From NCBI GenBank assembly GCA_018820205.1, contig JAHJOK010000075.1, forward strand, positions 186,001 through 250,000: a stretch of DNA of 64,000 nucleotides, in the 5' to 3' direction. A program made the position numbers and the translations under genes. How positions within the stretch are numbered: position 1 is the first letter of the stretch; the number at the start of each line of letters is the position of its first letter. Source of the DNA: Alphaproteobacteria bacterium (GTDB taxonomy: Bacteria; Pseudomonadota; Alphaproteobacteria; Caulobacterales; Caulobacteraceae). The notes under the pieces are model-generated. The model did not search any database and had not been told where the DNA came from. It worked only from the letters and a program-made list of their open reading frames with translations. Positions 1 through 8,597 of this stretch are shown piece after piece.

Positions 1-890
1 GATAGCGGGCGAGGGCGCCGGCCTGGTCACCTTCGCGACGAAGCCCGTCGCCGACCTTGATCGACGATACGCTGAGCTCGCGCGCGAGATCGACCGAGGC
101 GGGATCGGCCGCCGACAGTCGCTCGGCCATCTGCAGGCCGTTCTGATAGCGCGCCAGCGCCCCGGCCTGATCGCCCTGCGCCAGCAGCAGGTCGCCGACC
201 TTGTTGAGTGCGATGATCACCTGTCGCGCGGCGAACGCGGACGCCGGGTCCGCCGCCGACAGCCGCTGCGCGATCTCCAGGCTTCGACGGTAATACGTCA
301 TCGCGCCGTCGGCGTCGCCCTGTTCGACCAGGATGTCGCCGGCCCTGCCGAGAGCAACGCCCAGGTCATCGGCGCGAGCAGCCGACGTCGGGTCGGCCGC
401 CGACAACAGTTCGAAGATTTCCAGGCTCTGCCGATAAAGCTCGAGCGCGCCATCGAGATCGCCCTGGCTGACCAGCACGGAGCCCACCTTGTTGAGCGTC
501 AGGGCGAGATCCCGTGCGCCCTGGGTCGAACCTGGTTCATCCTCCGCCACGGTCATGGACAGACCCAGGGCCCGCTGAAAATGCAGCAATGCGCCGTCTC
601 GGTCGCCCTGGCTCAACAGGACATCCCCGATCGCGTTCAGCGACACATTCAGGTTCCGCAACCGATCGGTCGCGTCGGGCTCGGCCGCCGCCAGCCGTTC
701 CGCGATCTGCAGATTGCGCCGATAGCGCTCCAGCGCTCCGGCGCGGTCGCCCCGGGTCAGAAGAATCTCCGCCGTCTCGGCCAGGGCGACGGATTGCTCA
801 TAATCGTCATTGGCATTCTCGCCCGCCTGATCCGCCGCCTGCAAGGCACGGTCGCCGGCGCCGGCCGACTGATAGAGGCGGGTCAGTTCG
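1..890 (-). repeat. 144-bp in-frame tandem repeat array (TPR units)
   Basis: Successive 144-bp units on the minus strand each encode a 48-aa TPR-like motif (GDxxGAL.xY.rsLei...LSAADP). Units with anchors near 170, 315, 460 and 605 are closely similar. Divergence rises towards the gene start, suggesting recent duplication of the units nearest the window edge. Confidence 0.7.
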
Positions 891-1513
891 ATCCAGTCCC
901 AGAAGGCGCCGGGATCGAGGCGGGTGACCTCCTCATAGCGGGCGATGACGGCGGCCGTGTCGAACGCCGGGTCGCCCAGTCCCTTGGCGTCCAGCGCGAG
1001 CTGGGCGATCTCTCGGGCCTCGGCCGCACTCTCCATATCGGCCCGGACCCGGCGGGCCGCGTCGCGGGCTTCGCGCAGATCGTCCAGGACCGCGATGGCG
1101 CCCGCGCGATCTCCGGCGTTGAACCGGGCCAGAGCCGCGACACCTTCGGGGGTCGCGGCGATGCTTTCGACCGCGTCACGGAAGGCTGCGATCTCGCGCG
1201 CATAGGCGCCGTTGTCCTCGGCCAGACTGGCGACGAGACCGTCCTGGGCGGCGACCAGTCGGGCCTCCAGTTCGGCCGCGCGCGCGGCGCCGGCCGCCAC
1301 GGCCGCGTCGTAATCGGCCCTGAGTGCGGCGATCTCGGCCTGGCGCGCCCGGTCCCGGGCCGAGGCTCTGCGCTCGATTTCCTCGGCGGTCGTGCTGGAG
1401 CCGACCAGCGTCGCGCCGATCTCGACCCGCGCGTTGACCGAGGCCGACGCCGCACAGGGCGCGAGGATCACGACGGCTGCGGGCGCCAGCCAGAGCCAGG
1501 AAGATCGCATCAT
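1..1513 (-). CDS. Exported tetratricopeptide-repeat protein (3' end outside window)
   Basis: Open on the minus strand from an ATG at 1513 (or the adjacent ATG at 1510) through base 1 without a stop; at least 504 residues are visible and the C-terminus is missing. The N-terminus is a signal peptide (MRSSWLWLAPAAVVILAPC, cleavage near ASA). A low-complexity, probably coiled-coil region rich in Ala/Arg/Glu follows (about residues 30-160). From about residue 200 there are near-identical 48-residue TPR-type units of the form GDLDGALELYRQSLEI...LSAADP...ALNKVGD, visible in DNA as 144-bp tandem repeats. TPR arrays are protein-interaction scaffolds; this type resembles stand-alone TPR or caspase/kinase-associated TPR proteins. 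The partner is unknown and no catalytic domain is visible in this part. Confidence 0.8.
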   Translation of the reverse strand, partial: MMRSSWLWLAPAAVVILAPCAASASVNARVEIGATLVGSSTTAEEIERRASARDRARQAEIAALRADYDAAVAAGAARAAELEARLVAAQDGLVASLAEDNGAYAREIAAFRDAVESIAATPEGVAALARFNAGDRAGAIAVLDDLREARDAARRVRADMESAAEAREIAQLALDAKGLGDPAFDTAAVIARYEEVTRLDPGAFWDWIELTRLYQSAGAGDRALQAADQAGENANDDYEQSVALAETAEILLTRGDRAGALERYRRNLQIAERLAAAEPDATDRLRNLNVSLNAIGDVLLSQGDRDGALLHFQRALGLSMTVAEDEPGSTQGARDLALTLNKVGSVLVSQGDLDGALELYRQSLEIFELLSAADPTSAARADDLGVALGRAGDILVEQGDADGAMTYYRRSLEIAQRLSAADPASAFAARQVIIALNKVGDLLLAQGDQAGALARYQNGLQMAERLSAADPASVDLARELSVSSIKVGDGLRREGDQAGALARY

Positions 1514-1610
1514 CGGGCCGCCCGTTCGCAACGGCCGTCGCCGACCTGTCGGGGGCGAGCATCCGGATGGATCGGCGTTTCGTCAACCGACGGTCTCCGA
1601 CCGGGTCGGG

Positions 1611-2405
1611 CTATTCCGGCTGGAACACCCGGACGTAGTCGATCTGCATCGTCTGGGGGAAGGCCGTGTCGTCGATGCCCTCGGCGCCGCCCCAGTCGCC
1701 GCCGACGGCGACGTTCAGGATCATGTGGAACGGGACGTCGAAGGGCCAGGTGGACTTGTCGCCCGCCCCGTCGTTGTCGAAACGGTAGTAGGCCCTGTCG
1801 TCGATGGAGAAGACGACCGCGTCCGGCGTCCAGTCGACCTGATAGCGGTGAAAGGCGTCGCAGGCGTCGGGGACGGCGATCTCCGCCCCACGCTGTGTTC
1901 CGGCCACATGGTTGTAGGCGTCGGTGTGGACCGTGCCGTGGACGATGCCGGGGTTGTGGCCGACGTGCTCCATGATGTCGATTTCGCCGTCCATGGGCCA
2001 GGTCTCCAGATCGACCGGCAGCATCCAGATGGCCGGCCACGAGCCTCGCCCGCAGGGGATTTTCGCGCGGACCTCGTACCGGCCGTAGGTCCAGCCCCCG
2101 GTGCTGATCAAACGCGCCGAGGTATAGGCCTGACCGCCGCTGTCGGGGAGGTCCAGGGTCTCGCGGCGGGCGGTGATGATCAGGCGCCCGTCCTCGACGC
2201 GGGCGTTCTCGGGCCGATCGGCGGAATAGTACTGGCGTTCGTTGTTGTACCAGCCGGTGGGGTTGGCATGGGTGTCGTAGGACCACAGGCCGGGGTCGGG
2301 CAGACCTTGGGTCGAGAACTCGTCGGCCCAGACCAGCCGGTGGCCGGTCGGCGCCTCCTGGACAGGGGATGCGAGGGCGCCCAGGGCGGACAGCAGCAGG
2401 ATCAT
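1611..2405 (-). CDS. Glycoside hydrolase family 16 (beta-glucanase/laminarinase-like), secreted
   Basis: 264 aa from an ATG at 2405 that gives a clean signal peptide (MILLLSALGALASPVQ); an in-frame ATG 14 codons upstream adds a charged, unlikely leader. The mature protein is one GH16 jelly-roll domain: WADEFST near the start, YNNERQYYS, GRYEVRAKIPCGRGSWPAIWMLP, and the catalytic box GEIDIMEH in which the two Glu are nucleophile and acid/base in this family. The C-terminus NVAVGGDWGG...MQIDYVRVFQ is also typical. Predicted role: periplasmic or extracellular endo-hydrolysis of beta-1,3 or beta-1,3/1,4-glucans. The exact substrate cannot be told from sequence. It follows the TPR gene on the same strand but no coupling is evident. 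Confidence 0.9.
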   Translation of the reverse strand: MILLLSALGALASPVQEAPTGHRLVWADEFSTQGLPDPGLWSYDTHANPTGWYNNERQYYSADRPENARVEDGRLIITARRETLDLPDSGGQAYTSARLISTGGWTYGRYEVRAKIPCGRGSWPAIWMLPVDLETWPMDGEIDIMEHVGHNPGIVHGTVHTDAYNHVAGTQRGAEIAVPDACDAFHRYQVDWTPDAVVFSIDDRAYYRFDNDGAGDKSTWPFDVPFHMILNVAVGGDWGGAEGIDDTAFPQTMQIDYVRVFQPE

Positions 2406-2500
2406 CTCAGACTCTCCGGGCCGGCGGGCCGTCGCTGGCGACCCCATCGTGCCAGAGCCGGCCGCCGCGATCCAGCGGCGGCCGGAACCGGATCAGTGCG

Positions 2501-2848
2501 TCAGCTTTCGAAGACGGGCTCGAACCCGCCCCACATCATCCGCTTGCCATCGAACGGCATGTCCATGCCCTCGAAGCGGGGGTCCGTCATCATCTTTTCC
2601 CAGGCGGCGTCGGCGGTCGCCTTGTCGGGCCATTTCAGCCACGAGAAGACGACGACCTCCCCCTCTTTCAGCTTCACCGCCAGGTCGAACCCGGTTTCCT
2701 TCCCGGCGGGAACGTTGTCGCCCCAGGTCTCGACCTGTTCGAGGGCGCCGAACTCCTTGAACAGGGGCCAGCTGACCTCGGCGGACTTGATGTAGCGGTC
2801 CTTGTTCTCAGCCGGCACGGGAATGAGAAAGCCGGTCACGTAAGCCAT
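2501..2848 (-). CDS. DUF1428 family protein (YbaA-like)
   Basis: 115 aa with an AAGGAG Shine-Dalgarno just before the ATG at 2848. The whole length matches the DUF1428 fold (MAYVTGFLIPVPAENKDRYI...WPLFKEFGALEQVETWGDNVP...VFSWLKWPDKATADAAWEKMM.DPRF), a dimeric alpha/beta barrel of the ABM type. Biochemical role is unknown. Family members often sit beside VOC/PhnB-like proteins and small regulators, as here, where a PhnB-like gene lies directly upstream on the same strand and the two probably share a transcript. Confidence 0.88.
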   Translation of the reverse strand: MAYVTGFLIPVPAENKDRYIKSAEVSWPLFKEFGALEQVETWGDNVPAGKETGFDLAVKLKEGEVVVFSWLKWPDKATADAAWEKMMTDPRFEGMDMPFDGKRMMWGGFEPVFES

Positions 2849-2969
2849 CTTGGTTCTCCTTCGAAGGGGCCGTTGGTCGCGACACGGTCGCTTCCGACTT
2901 GAGGCCCTGTGGGTGGATGTTCAGCGGTCAGACTGGTCCGGATATCGGAAAGGGTCTTGTACGGAATCG

Positions 2970-3461
2970 TCAGCCGGCCGCGTCGGCGGCGGCCTCCAGG
3001 GCGGCGATGTCGATCTTCTTCATGGTCATCATGGCCTCGAACGCGGCCTTGGCCCGCGCGGGGTTCGGATCGGCATAGAAGGCCATCAGCCGTTTGGGCG
3101 TGATCTGCCAGTTGACGCCCCAGCGATCCTTGCACCAGCCGCACTGGCTTTCCTGACCGCCGGCGCCGACGATGGCGTCCCACAGCCTGTCCGTCTCGGC
3201 CTGGTCGTCGGTGTGGATCATGAACGAGACGGCCTCGGACTGGGGGAACTGCGGTCCGCCGTTCAGACCCACGTAGGACCGGCCGGCCAGGGTGAACTCG
3301 ACCACCAGTTCGTCGCCTTGCCGGGACGAGGGATTGTCCGAGGGACTGGCGAAGGCGGAGTCGATGCGGCTGTCGGGCAGGCCCAGCGACATGTAGAATT
3401 CGGCGGCGGGTTTCGCCTGACCGAGGTCGTACCAGAGGCACGGCGTGATCTTGTCGGGCAC
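2970..3461 (-). CDS. VOC family protein, PhnB / 3-demethylubiquinone methyltransferase-like fold
   Basis: 163 aa. The GTG at 3461 is chosen because AAGGAG lies 6 nt upstream and the family begins at this point (PDKITPCLWYDLGQ). The reading frame stays open upstream but encodes no family sequence. Features: WYDLGQAKPAAEFYMSLGL, SYVGLNGGPQFPQSEAVSF, CGWCKDRWGVNWQITP and a C-terminal MMTMKKIDIAALE helix, typical of PhnB-like vicinal-oxygen-chelate proteins. These are usually annotated as 3-demethylubiquinone-9 3-methyltransferase domain proteins but are probably not methyltransferases. It is divergent from the HxlR regulator gene at 3568, which is the obvious candidate to control it. Confidence 0.85.
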   Translation of the reverse strand: MPDKITPCLWYDLGQAKPAAEFYMSLGLPDSRIDSAFASPSDNPSSRQGDELVVEFTLAGRSYVGLNGGPQFPQSEAVSFMIHTDDQAETDRLWDAIVGAGGQESQCGWCKDRWGVNWQITPKRLMAFYADPNPARAKAAFEAMMTMKKIDIAALEAAADAAG

Positions 3462-3530
3462 GGAAGGCTCCTTGTTGGCGGTGTGAGAACGCGGAACGGA
3501 CGTCTCGGCTCCTCCGACGGGGCGCCGACG

Positions 3531-3567
3531 TTGCGACTCATAGCCACGACAGTTATATAAGGCAACT
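3531..3567 (+). promoter_or_regulatory. Candidate leaderless promoter of the HxlR gene with overlapping operator dyad
   Basis: TTGCGA (3531-3536), a 17-bp spacer and TATATA (3554-3559) place the start point close to the ATG at 3568, so the mRNA would be nearly leaderless. The dyad AGTT-N9-AACT (3551-3567) covers the -10 element. A second dyad, GTTAG-N5-CTAAC (3573-3587), lies in the first codons. The shared AGTTA starts at 3551 and 3572 are 21 bp apart, two helical turns. This is the pattern expected for autoregulation and control of the divergent VOC gene. Confidence 0.5.
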
Positions 3568-4269
3568 ATGAAGTTAGAAAAACTAACCACTGAAGGCGCG
3601 ACCCGATCGGCGCGGCGTTACGACGACGCCTGCGGGGCGGCGCATGCGCTGGATCTGGTGGGCGAACGCTGGGCCCTGCTGGTGATCCGCGAGATGATGT
3701 TCGGGCCGCGCCGGTTCGGCGAACTGAAGGCCAGTCTGACCGGCATCAGCGCCAATGTCCTGACCCAGAAGCTGGAGGGTCTGGAGGGCGCCGGGGTGGT
3801 CGTGCGGCGCAGGCTGCCGCCGCCCGCCTCGGTCCAGGTCTATGATCTGACGGACTGGGGGCGCGAGATCCGGCCGGTGTTCGGCATGCTGGGGATGTGG
3901 GCGGCCCGCTCGCCCAGTCACGACCCGACCCTGCCGCTCAGCCCCATCTCGCTGATGATGTCGTTCCAGACGATGTTCCACGCCGAGCGGGCCGGGGGCC
4001 TGGTCGTGACGGTCGCGTTCCGGTTCGGCGACGACCGGTTCACCGCGCGGGTTTCACAGGCGCACCTGACCATCGAGCGCGGCGAGATCGCGGACGCGGA
4101 CGTGACGATAAGCGGATCACCGCCGGCTCTGGCGGGACATGTCTATGGCGGTCAGCCGCTGGGGGCCCTGATCGACGCGGGCGCGCTGGCGGTCGAGGGC
4201 GACCTCGATGCGCTGGAGCGGTTCGCGGCGCTGTTCAGCCTGCCGCCCAAGGTGGGTGCGGCGGCCTAG
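3568..4269 (+). CDS. HxlR-family transcriptional regulator with C-terminal SCP2-like domain
   Basis: 233 aa. Residues about 20-115 form the HxlR winged helix-turn-helix (CGAAHALDLVGERWALLVIREMMFGPRRFGELK, ISANVLTQKLEGLEGAGVV, YDLTDWGREIRPV). Residues about 130-230 resemble the SCP2 sterol-carrier-like domain found on some longer HxlR proteins (FTARVSQAHLTIERGEI...ADVTISGSPPALAGHVYGG). Plain HxlR proteins are about 110-150 aa, so this is the two-domain type, where the second domain could bind a hydrophobic effector. It is divergent from the VOC/DUF1428 pair, the likely targets. Its stop codon shares CTAG (4266-4269) with the stop of the convergent gene. Confidence 0.9.
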   Translation: MKLEKLTTEGATRSARRYDDACGAAHALDLVGERWALLVIREMMFGPRRFGELKASLTGISANVLTQKLEGLEGAGVVVRRRLPPPASVQVYDLTDWGREIRPVFGMLGMWAARSPSHDPTLPLSPISLMMSFQTMFHAERAGGLVVTVAFRFGDDRFTARVSQAHLTIERGEIADADVTISGSPPALAGHVYGGQPLGALIDAGALAVEGDLDALERFAALFSLPPKVGAAA

Positions 4270-4475
4270 GCCAGAATATCCAGCAGGGCGCCGGCCATGT
4301 CGTCGGCGGTCCGCATGACCCCGGCGTTGGCGAAGAAGGCGGTCCTGGCTCCGATCCGTTCGACCATCTCGGTCTCAAGATTTTCGAGGGGCGCCCGGGC
4401 GGTGCGCACGGCGCTCTGTTCGAACCGCGCCGAGGCGGCGGCCATGCCCGACGCGGCGATCGACGAGGCGATCAT
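4266..4475 (-). CDS. Minimal flagellar rod/hook-family protein (N- and C-terminal helices only)
   Basis: 69 aa. The N-terminal part (SSIAASGMAAASARFEQSAVRTA) resembles the first helix of axial flagellar proteins (FlgB/C/E/F/G). The C-terminal part (LETEMVERIGARTAFFANAGVMRTADDMAGALLDIL) resembles their conserved last helix (VxEMVxMIxAQRAYEANxKVIxTADEML). The whole central domain of a normal rod or hook protein (over 100 residues) is absent. The start overlaps the stop of the upstream VWA gene by 4 nt (ATGA, 4472-4475), implying translational coupling. No other flagellar gene is nearby. Function unknown; it might be a stand-alone coiled coil or a degenerate relict kept in frame. The homology is read by eye. 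Confidence 0.6.
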   Translation of the reverse strand: MIASSIAASGMAAASARFEQSAVRTARAPLENLETEMVERIGARTAFFANAGVMRTADDMAGALLDILA

Positions 4476-6157
4476 CGCGAGATCCTCAGGTTCTCGATCG
4501 CGCCGGCGATCCGGTCGAAGGCTGCCCCGATACCCGAGGCGCTGCTGACCGGGAAATAATGACTGTCGTCAGTGGCGCAGCGTCGCAGCACCGTCTGGGC
4601 GTCGGAGTCGACCTGGACCGCGATCGTATAGACTTCGATGTTCGTCGAGGCGGCCTTCATGTTTCCGCACATGTCTTCGACGCTCGTGGTGGGATGGTCG
4701 AAACGGTTGTCCATCCGGGTGCGCCGGGCGTCGTTGCTGCCCGAGGTGATGCCCAGGCGGTTCTGCCAGATATAGCCCAGGCCGTTGTAATAGCTGTCGT
4801 TTGGATTGCCGGTGTCGGTCAGGACGTTCTCGCCGTCCGTCATGATGATGATGATCTTCTGCAGGCGCTCGGAGTTATAAGGCCGACCATCCCCGAACGG
4901 CGCATTGGGAGACAGGGTGTGCCAACCCCACATAGCGCCCAGGGGGACGTTGGTGTTGCCGGTCGCGACCATGTTGTTCACCGCCGTTCGCAGTTGGCCG
5001 TAATCGTCGGTCAGGCGAATGATCGGCTGCAGCGAACATCCTTGGTTCGGGCCGAAGCTGGTCGTCATCGATCCTCTGCGCGACGTCGAGTATTTGCTGA
5101 CCTTTTTCAGCCTGGCGAAGAACTCGTCGGTCCGCGTCGAGGAGCTGTTATAGTATCCGAACGGATAGTAGTTGGAATCTCGGGAGCCGTCTTCGACGTA
5201 GTCGTTTCGGTCGGCGTTGCTGCTGTTCAGCCAGTTGGACCACGTCGAGTCGCGCGGATAGTCGTCACCGTCCGGTTCGTCCGGGGAAAAATAGGGGACG
5301 AACATTGTCGCCTGGTTGCTCGAAGAGGGTGCGGTATCGCGGATGTCGTAAGGTTGAGGGCGCGATTCGACGCAGCCGCCCCAGGTCGTGTTCAATCGCT
5401 GGAACAGGGTGAAACGGCCGACGCCGGTGTCGAAGATACCGTAGGTCCCGGTTGATCCGGTATGGTTGTTCGCGTTGGACATATAACTGGGCACGGAGTT
5501 CGATCCGCCCTGGGCCACGCGAACGGTCATGGAGAACGGCACCAGCGACACCTTGATCGCATCTTCCTCGATCGAACGCGCGTCGGCCGCCTGCAGACGG
5601 TTGATCAGGTCGATGGCGGCGGCCTTGGTGTTGGTCAGCTTGGAGCCGGCCATCGAGCCGGTGTTGTCCAGCACCAGTGCGACCTCGATCCGGTTGTTGG
5701 AGCGCAGCACCTCGGAATGGGCGTTGACCGGCAGCTGGTCGTCCAGGAACTGGCCATAGGGCGGCAGGAAGATGTTGGCGACCAGGGCGGTCACATTGAC
5801 CCGTGCGTCGGCGACGACCGCGCCGGTGTTGTCCAGGCGGAAGGTGGTCAGGTCTTCCAGCAGGGTGATCTCGCTGTAGGGCGCCAGGTTGGCGCGCAGG
5901 GAGGCCAGGCCGACGCGGGTGATGTCGGCGTCCGAAGTGAACTGCGACCGCGCGGCCGCCAGGGTCGCGGCGTCCAGCGCGTCCTGCAGGTTCATCCGCA
6001 CCGTGGAGGCCCGGTGGATGTCCACTCCGCCCAGGCTCATCAGGATCAGCACCGGCAGGACGATGGCGAAGATCATCGCGACATTGCCCCGGACGTCGGA
6101 CGCGAAACGCCGGCAGAAGGCCGTCACGCGGCTTGCTGTCCGTTTCACGATCGTCAT
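4472..6157 (-). CDS. TadG-like pilus-assembly protein with von Willebrand A domain
   Basis: 561 aa from the ATG at 6157; an ATG 7 codons earlier is possible. Residues about 20-60 hold the Tad/TadE-type N-terminus DVRGNVAMIFAIVLPVLILMSL, a single membrane segment after a basic stretch, followed by GVDIHRASTVRMNLQDALDAATLAAAR as in TadG. Residues about 155 to the end form a VWA domain with a MIDAS motif (DNTGSMAGSKL) and IIIMTDGEN, with a large Ser/Asn/Tyr-rich insertion. Family role: envelope-anchored component linked to Tad/Flp pili. No other tad genes lie nearby, so it is an orphan copy and a direct role in pilus assembly is only inferred. Confidence 0.85.
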   Translation of the reverse strand: MTIVKRTASRVTAFCRRFASDVRGNVAMIFAIVLPVLILMSLGGVDIHRASTVRMNLQDALDAATLAAARSQFTSDADITRVGLASLRANLAPYSEITLLEDLTTFRLDNTGAVVADARVNVTALVANIFLPPYGQFLDDQLPVNAHSEVLRSNNRIEVALVLDNTGSMAGSKLTNTKAAAIDLINRLQAADARSIEEDAIKVSLVPFSMTVRVAQGGSNSVPSYMSNANNHTGSTGTYGIFDTGVGRFTLFQRLNTTWGGCVESRPQPYDIRDTAPSSSNQATMFVPYFSPDEPDGDDYPRDSTWSNWLNSSNADRNDYVEDGSRDSNYYPFGYYNSSSTRTDEFFARLKKVSKYSTSRRGSMTTSFGPNQGCSLQPIIRLTDDYGQLRTAVNNMVATGNTNVPLGAMWGWHTLSPNAPFGDGRPYNSERLQKIIIIMTDGENVLTDTGNPNDSYYNGLGYIWQNRLGITSGSNDARRTRMDNRFDHPTTSVEDMCGNMKAASTNIEVYTIAVQVDSDAQTVLRRCATDDSHYFPVSSASGIGAAFDRIAGAIENLRISR

Positions 6158-6247
6158 GGCCCACCCGTGATCCCGCACGGCCCCGATGGGAACCGCAATC
6201 GATCTCGCTTAGCGCGTCTCGGTTAAGGCTTCGGATAGGGCGGACGG

Positions 6248-6955
<708 letters not shown>

Positions 6956-7009
6956 CGATCCCTCCCGATACGGAGTGTTCGCCCGGAACCGTGGCCGCGC
7001 AAGGGCGGA

Positions 7010-7132
7010 TCAGGCGCCGTTCACGTCCCACAGGAAGATCACGGCCAGCAACCCCGCGACCACGAGCCCCAGGATGGCGACGGCCATGCAGCCGAAGGCG
7101 AACCTCGGAGTCTGCCCGCCCTGTCGACCCAT
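7010..7132 (-). CDS. Small single-pass membrane protein
   Basis: 40 aa from an ATG at 7132 preceded by a GGGGA Shine-Dalgarno-like run. About 14 polar residues are followed by one strongly hydrophobic helix (MAVAILGLVVAGLLAVIFLW) and a four-residue tail. Not recognised. It lies 56 nt downstream of the WD40 gene on the same strand and could be the last gene of that operon. The reading frame is short, so this rests on the start context and the clear transmembrane segment. Confidence 0.55.
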   Translation of the reverse strand: MGRQGGQTPRFAFGCMAVAILGLVVAGLLAVIFLWDVNGA

Positions 7133-7188
7133 CGGAATCCCCTGTTCGCCGAGGGACGATAGGGCGTGTCGCGCGACGATGTCGAGGG

Positions 7189-8154
7189 TCAGACCTCGAC
7201 CACGCCCGCATGGCCGTCTTCGTCGGCCCAGGCGACCCGTCGGGCGTCGGGGCTCAGGGCCAGGGCGACGATCGGCGAACCCTTCTCGGCCTTGATGAAG
7301 TTCAGGCCCTGACCGGCGGGGTCGGCGACCCAGACGCGACCATCGGCCAGACCCGCCGCGACCACGCCGTGGGCCGTGTCGGCCGCGACCAGACCGACCA
7401 GGGTGCTGTCGTCGAAACCGATCTCGGACGCCTCGCGCCCCATCGGTCCGTTTGAGCCGCTGAAGGGCCACAGCACCACGCCCTGGGCCCCCGAGGTGGC
7501 GAGAAGCGCGCCCTTCGACAGAAAGGCCAGCGACCGGATCTTGGACGGATAGCCGCCCATCCGCATGTTCTTCGCATCCTTCAGCCGCCAGCCGTGCAAC
7601 TGCATGTCCTGCATGGTGGTGACGACGAAGGCGCCGTCGGGCGAAAAGGCGACCCCGGTGTGCGATCCGGCCCAGGTCAGTTTGGTCGGCTTCTGCTCGG
7701 CGATGCGGGCGAACCACAGGCAGGTCCCGCCATAGGTCGAGGTCGCCACGCGCCGTCCCTTGGGGTCGAAGGCCACGCCGGACACGGTCCGCTCGTGCTG
7801 AAAGTCACGGCGGAAACCGGCGTCGGTCGCGTCGATGACGGACAGGGTCCGGCCGGAAGAGAAGGCGATCAGATGGGTCTGCGGCGAAGCGTCGATGGCG
7901 TCGATCCACTGGCCTTTCGCCGTGGCCAGCACGCCGGCCTCGCCCTTGCGGCTCCAGATCACCCGGCCGTCGTCGCCGCCGGTGACCAGACCGTCCCCGG
8001 ACGGGTGGACCACGGCGCACAGGATAGCTCCGTCATGGACGGCGTCGAAGGTCCGGCCCTCGAACCGCACCGTGCCGTCGCCGAGCGCGAAGACCGCGCC
8101 GGTCGCTTCGAAATGGGCCGAGGTGACCTGGGCGTCGAACTGGAACCGGGTCAA
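7189..8154 (-). CDS. WD40-repeat beta-propeller protein
   Basis: 321 aa. The TTG at 8154 is inferred as start: it overlaps the stop of the upstream gene as TTGA, and the propeller sequence begins immediately (TRFQFDAQVTSAHFEATGAVFALGDGTV). Repeated blades follow about every 40-45 residues, for example VVHPSGDGLVTGGDDGRVIWSR, VAFDPKGRRVATSTYGGTCLWF, VAFSPDGAFVVTTMQDMQLHGW and LALSPDARRVAWADEDGHAGVVEV, fitting a seven-bladed propeller. It has no signal peptide, so it is cytoplasmic. WD40 proteins of this type are often linked to CobW GTPase genes in alphaproteobacteria, as here. A role as scaffold is inferred; no enzymatic motif is seen. Confidence 0.83.
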   Translation of the reverse strand: MTRFQFDAQVTSAHFEATGAVFALGDGTVRFEGRTFDAVHDGAILCAVVHPSGDGLVTGGDDGRVIWSRKGEAGVLATAKGQWIDAIDASPQTHLIAFSSGRTLSVIDATDAGFRRDFQHERTVSGVAFDPKGRRVATSTYGGTCLWFARIAEQKPTKLTWAGSHTGVAFSPDGAFVVTTMQDMQLHGWRLKDAKNMRMGGYPSKIRSLAFLSKGALLATSGAQGVVLWPFSGSNGPMGREASEIGFDDSTLVGLVAADTAHGVVAAGLADGRVWVADPAGQGLNFIKAEKGSPIVALALSPDARRVAWADEDGHAGVVEV

Positions 8155-8597
8155 GCGGGGGCGCTTTCGCCGAATCCGGCGGCGGGTAGGGCCGGCTCGC
8201 AGCGGATCAGCCGGCTGTCGGCCACGGCGGCCTGACGATGGATCACGGCGGCCTGGTATTCGGGATCGCGCAGCATGTCGGCGAACGCCTGGGCCGTCGG
8301 ATACCGGGCGATGAAGGCCAGGTCCCAGGCTTCCTCCGCCGGGCCGATCAGGGTGATCTCGGGCCGGCCGAGCCACAGCTGTTCTCCGCCGACCCGGTCG
8401 AACGGGGCGGCGGCCCCCTTGCCATAGGCGGAATAGGCTTCAGCCCCGGTCAGGCCCGCATCGGCCTTCGCGTGATCGGCCGGGTAGTCGGCCCGATCCC
8501 TGAACCGCAGCAGATTGATCATGGCGATGGGCCGGTCGGACGGCAGCTCGCGGAACGCGGTCATGGCGGCCTTCGTGGGGTCGATGTGGCCTACCAT
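8151..8597 (-). CDS. DUF1330 domain protein
   Basis: 148 aa. Residues about 20-145 match DUF1330 ferredoxin-like dimeric proteins (RPIAMINLLRFRDRADYP, AYSAYGKGAAAPFDRVGGEQLWLG, WDLAFIARYPTAQAFADMLRDPEYQAAVIHRQAAVADSRLI). Biochemical role unknown. The start overlaps the SDR gene stop (8591-8597) and the stop overlaps the WD40 start by 4 nt, so SDR, DUF1330 and WD40 are probably translated together. Confidence 0.85.
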   Translation of the reverse strand: MVGHIDPTKAAMTAFRELPSDRPIAMINLLRFRDRADYPADHAKADAGLTGAEAYSAYGKGAAAPFDRVGGEQLWLGRPEITLIGPAEEAWDLAFIARYPTAQAFADMLRDPEYQAAVIHRQAAVADSRLIRCEPALPAAGFGESAPA

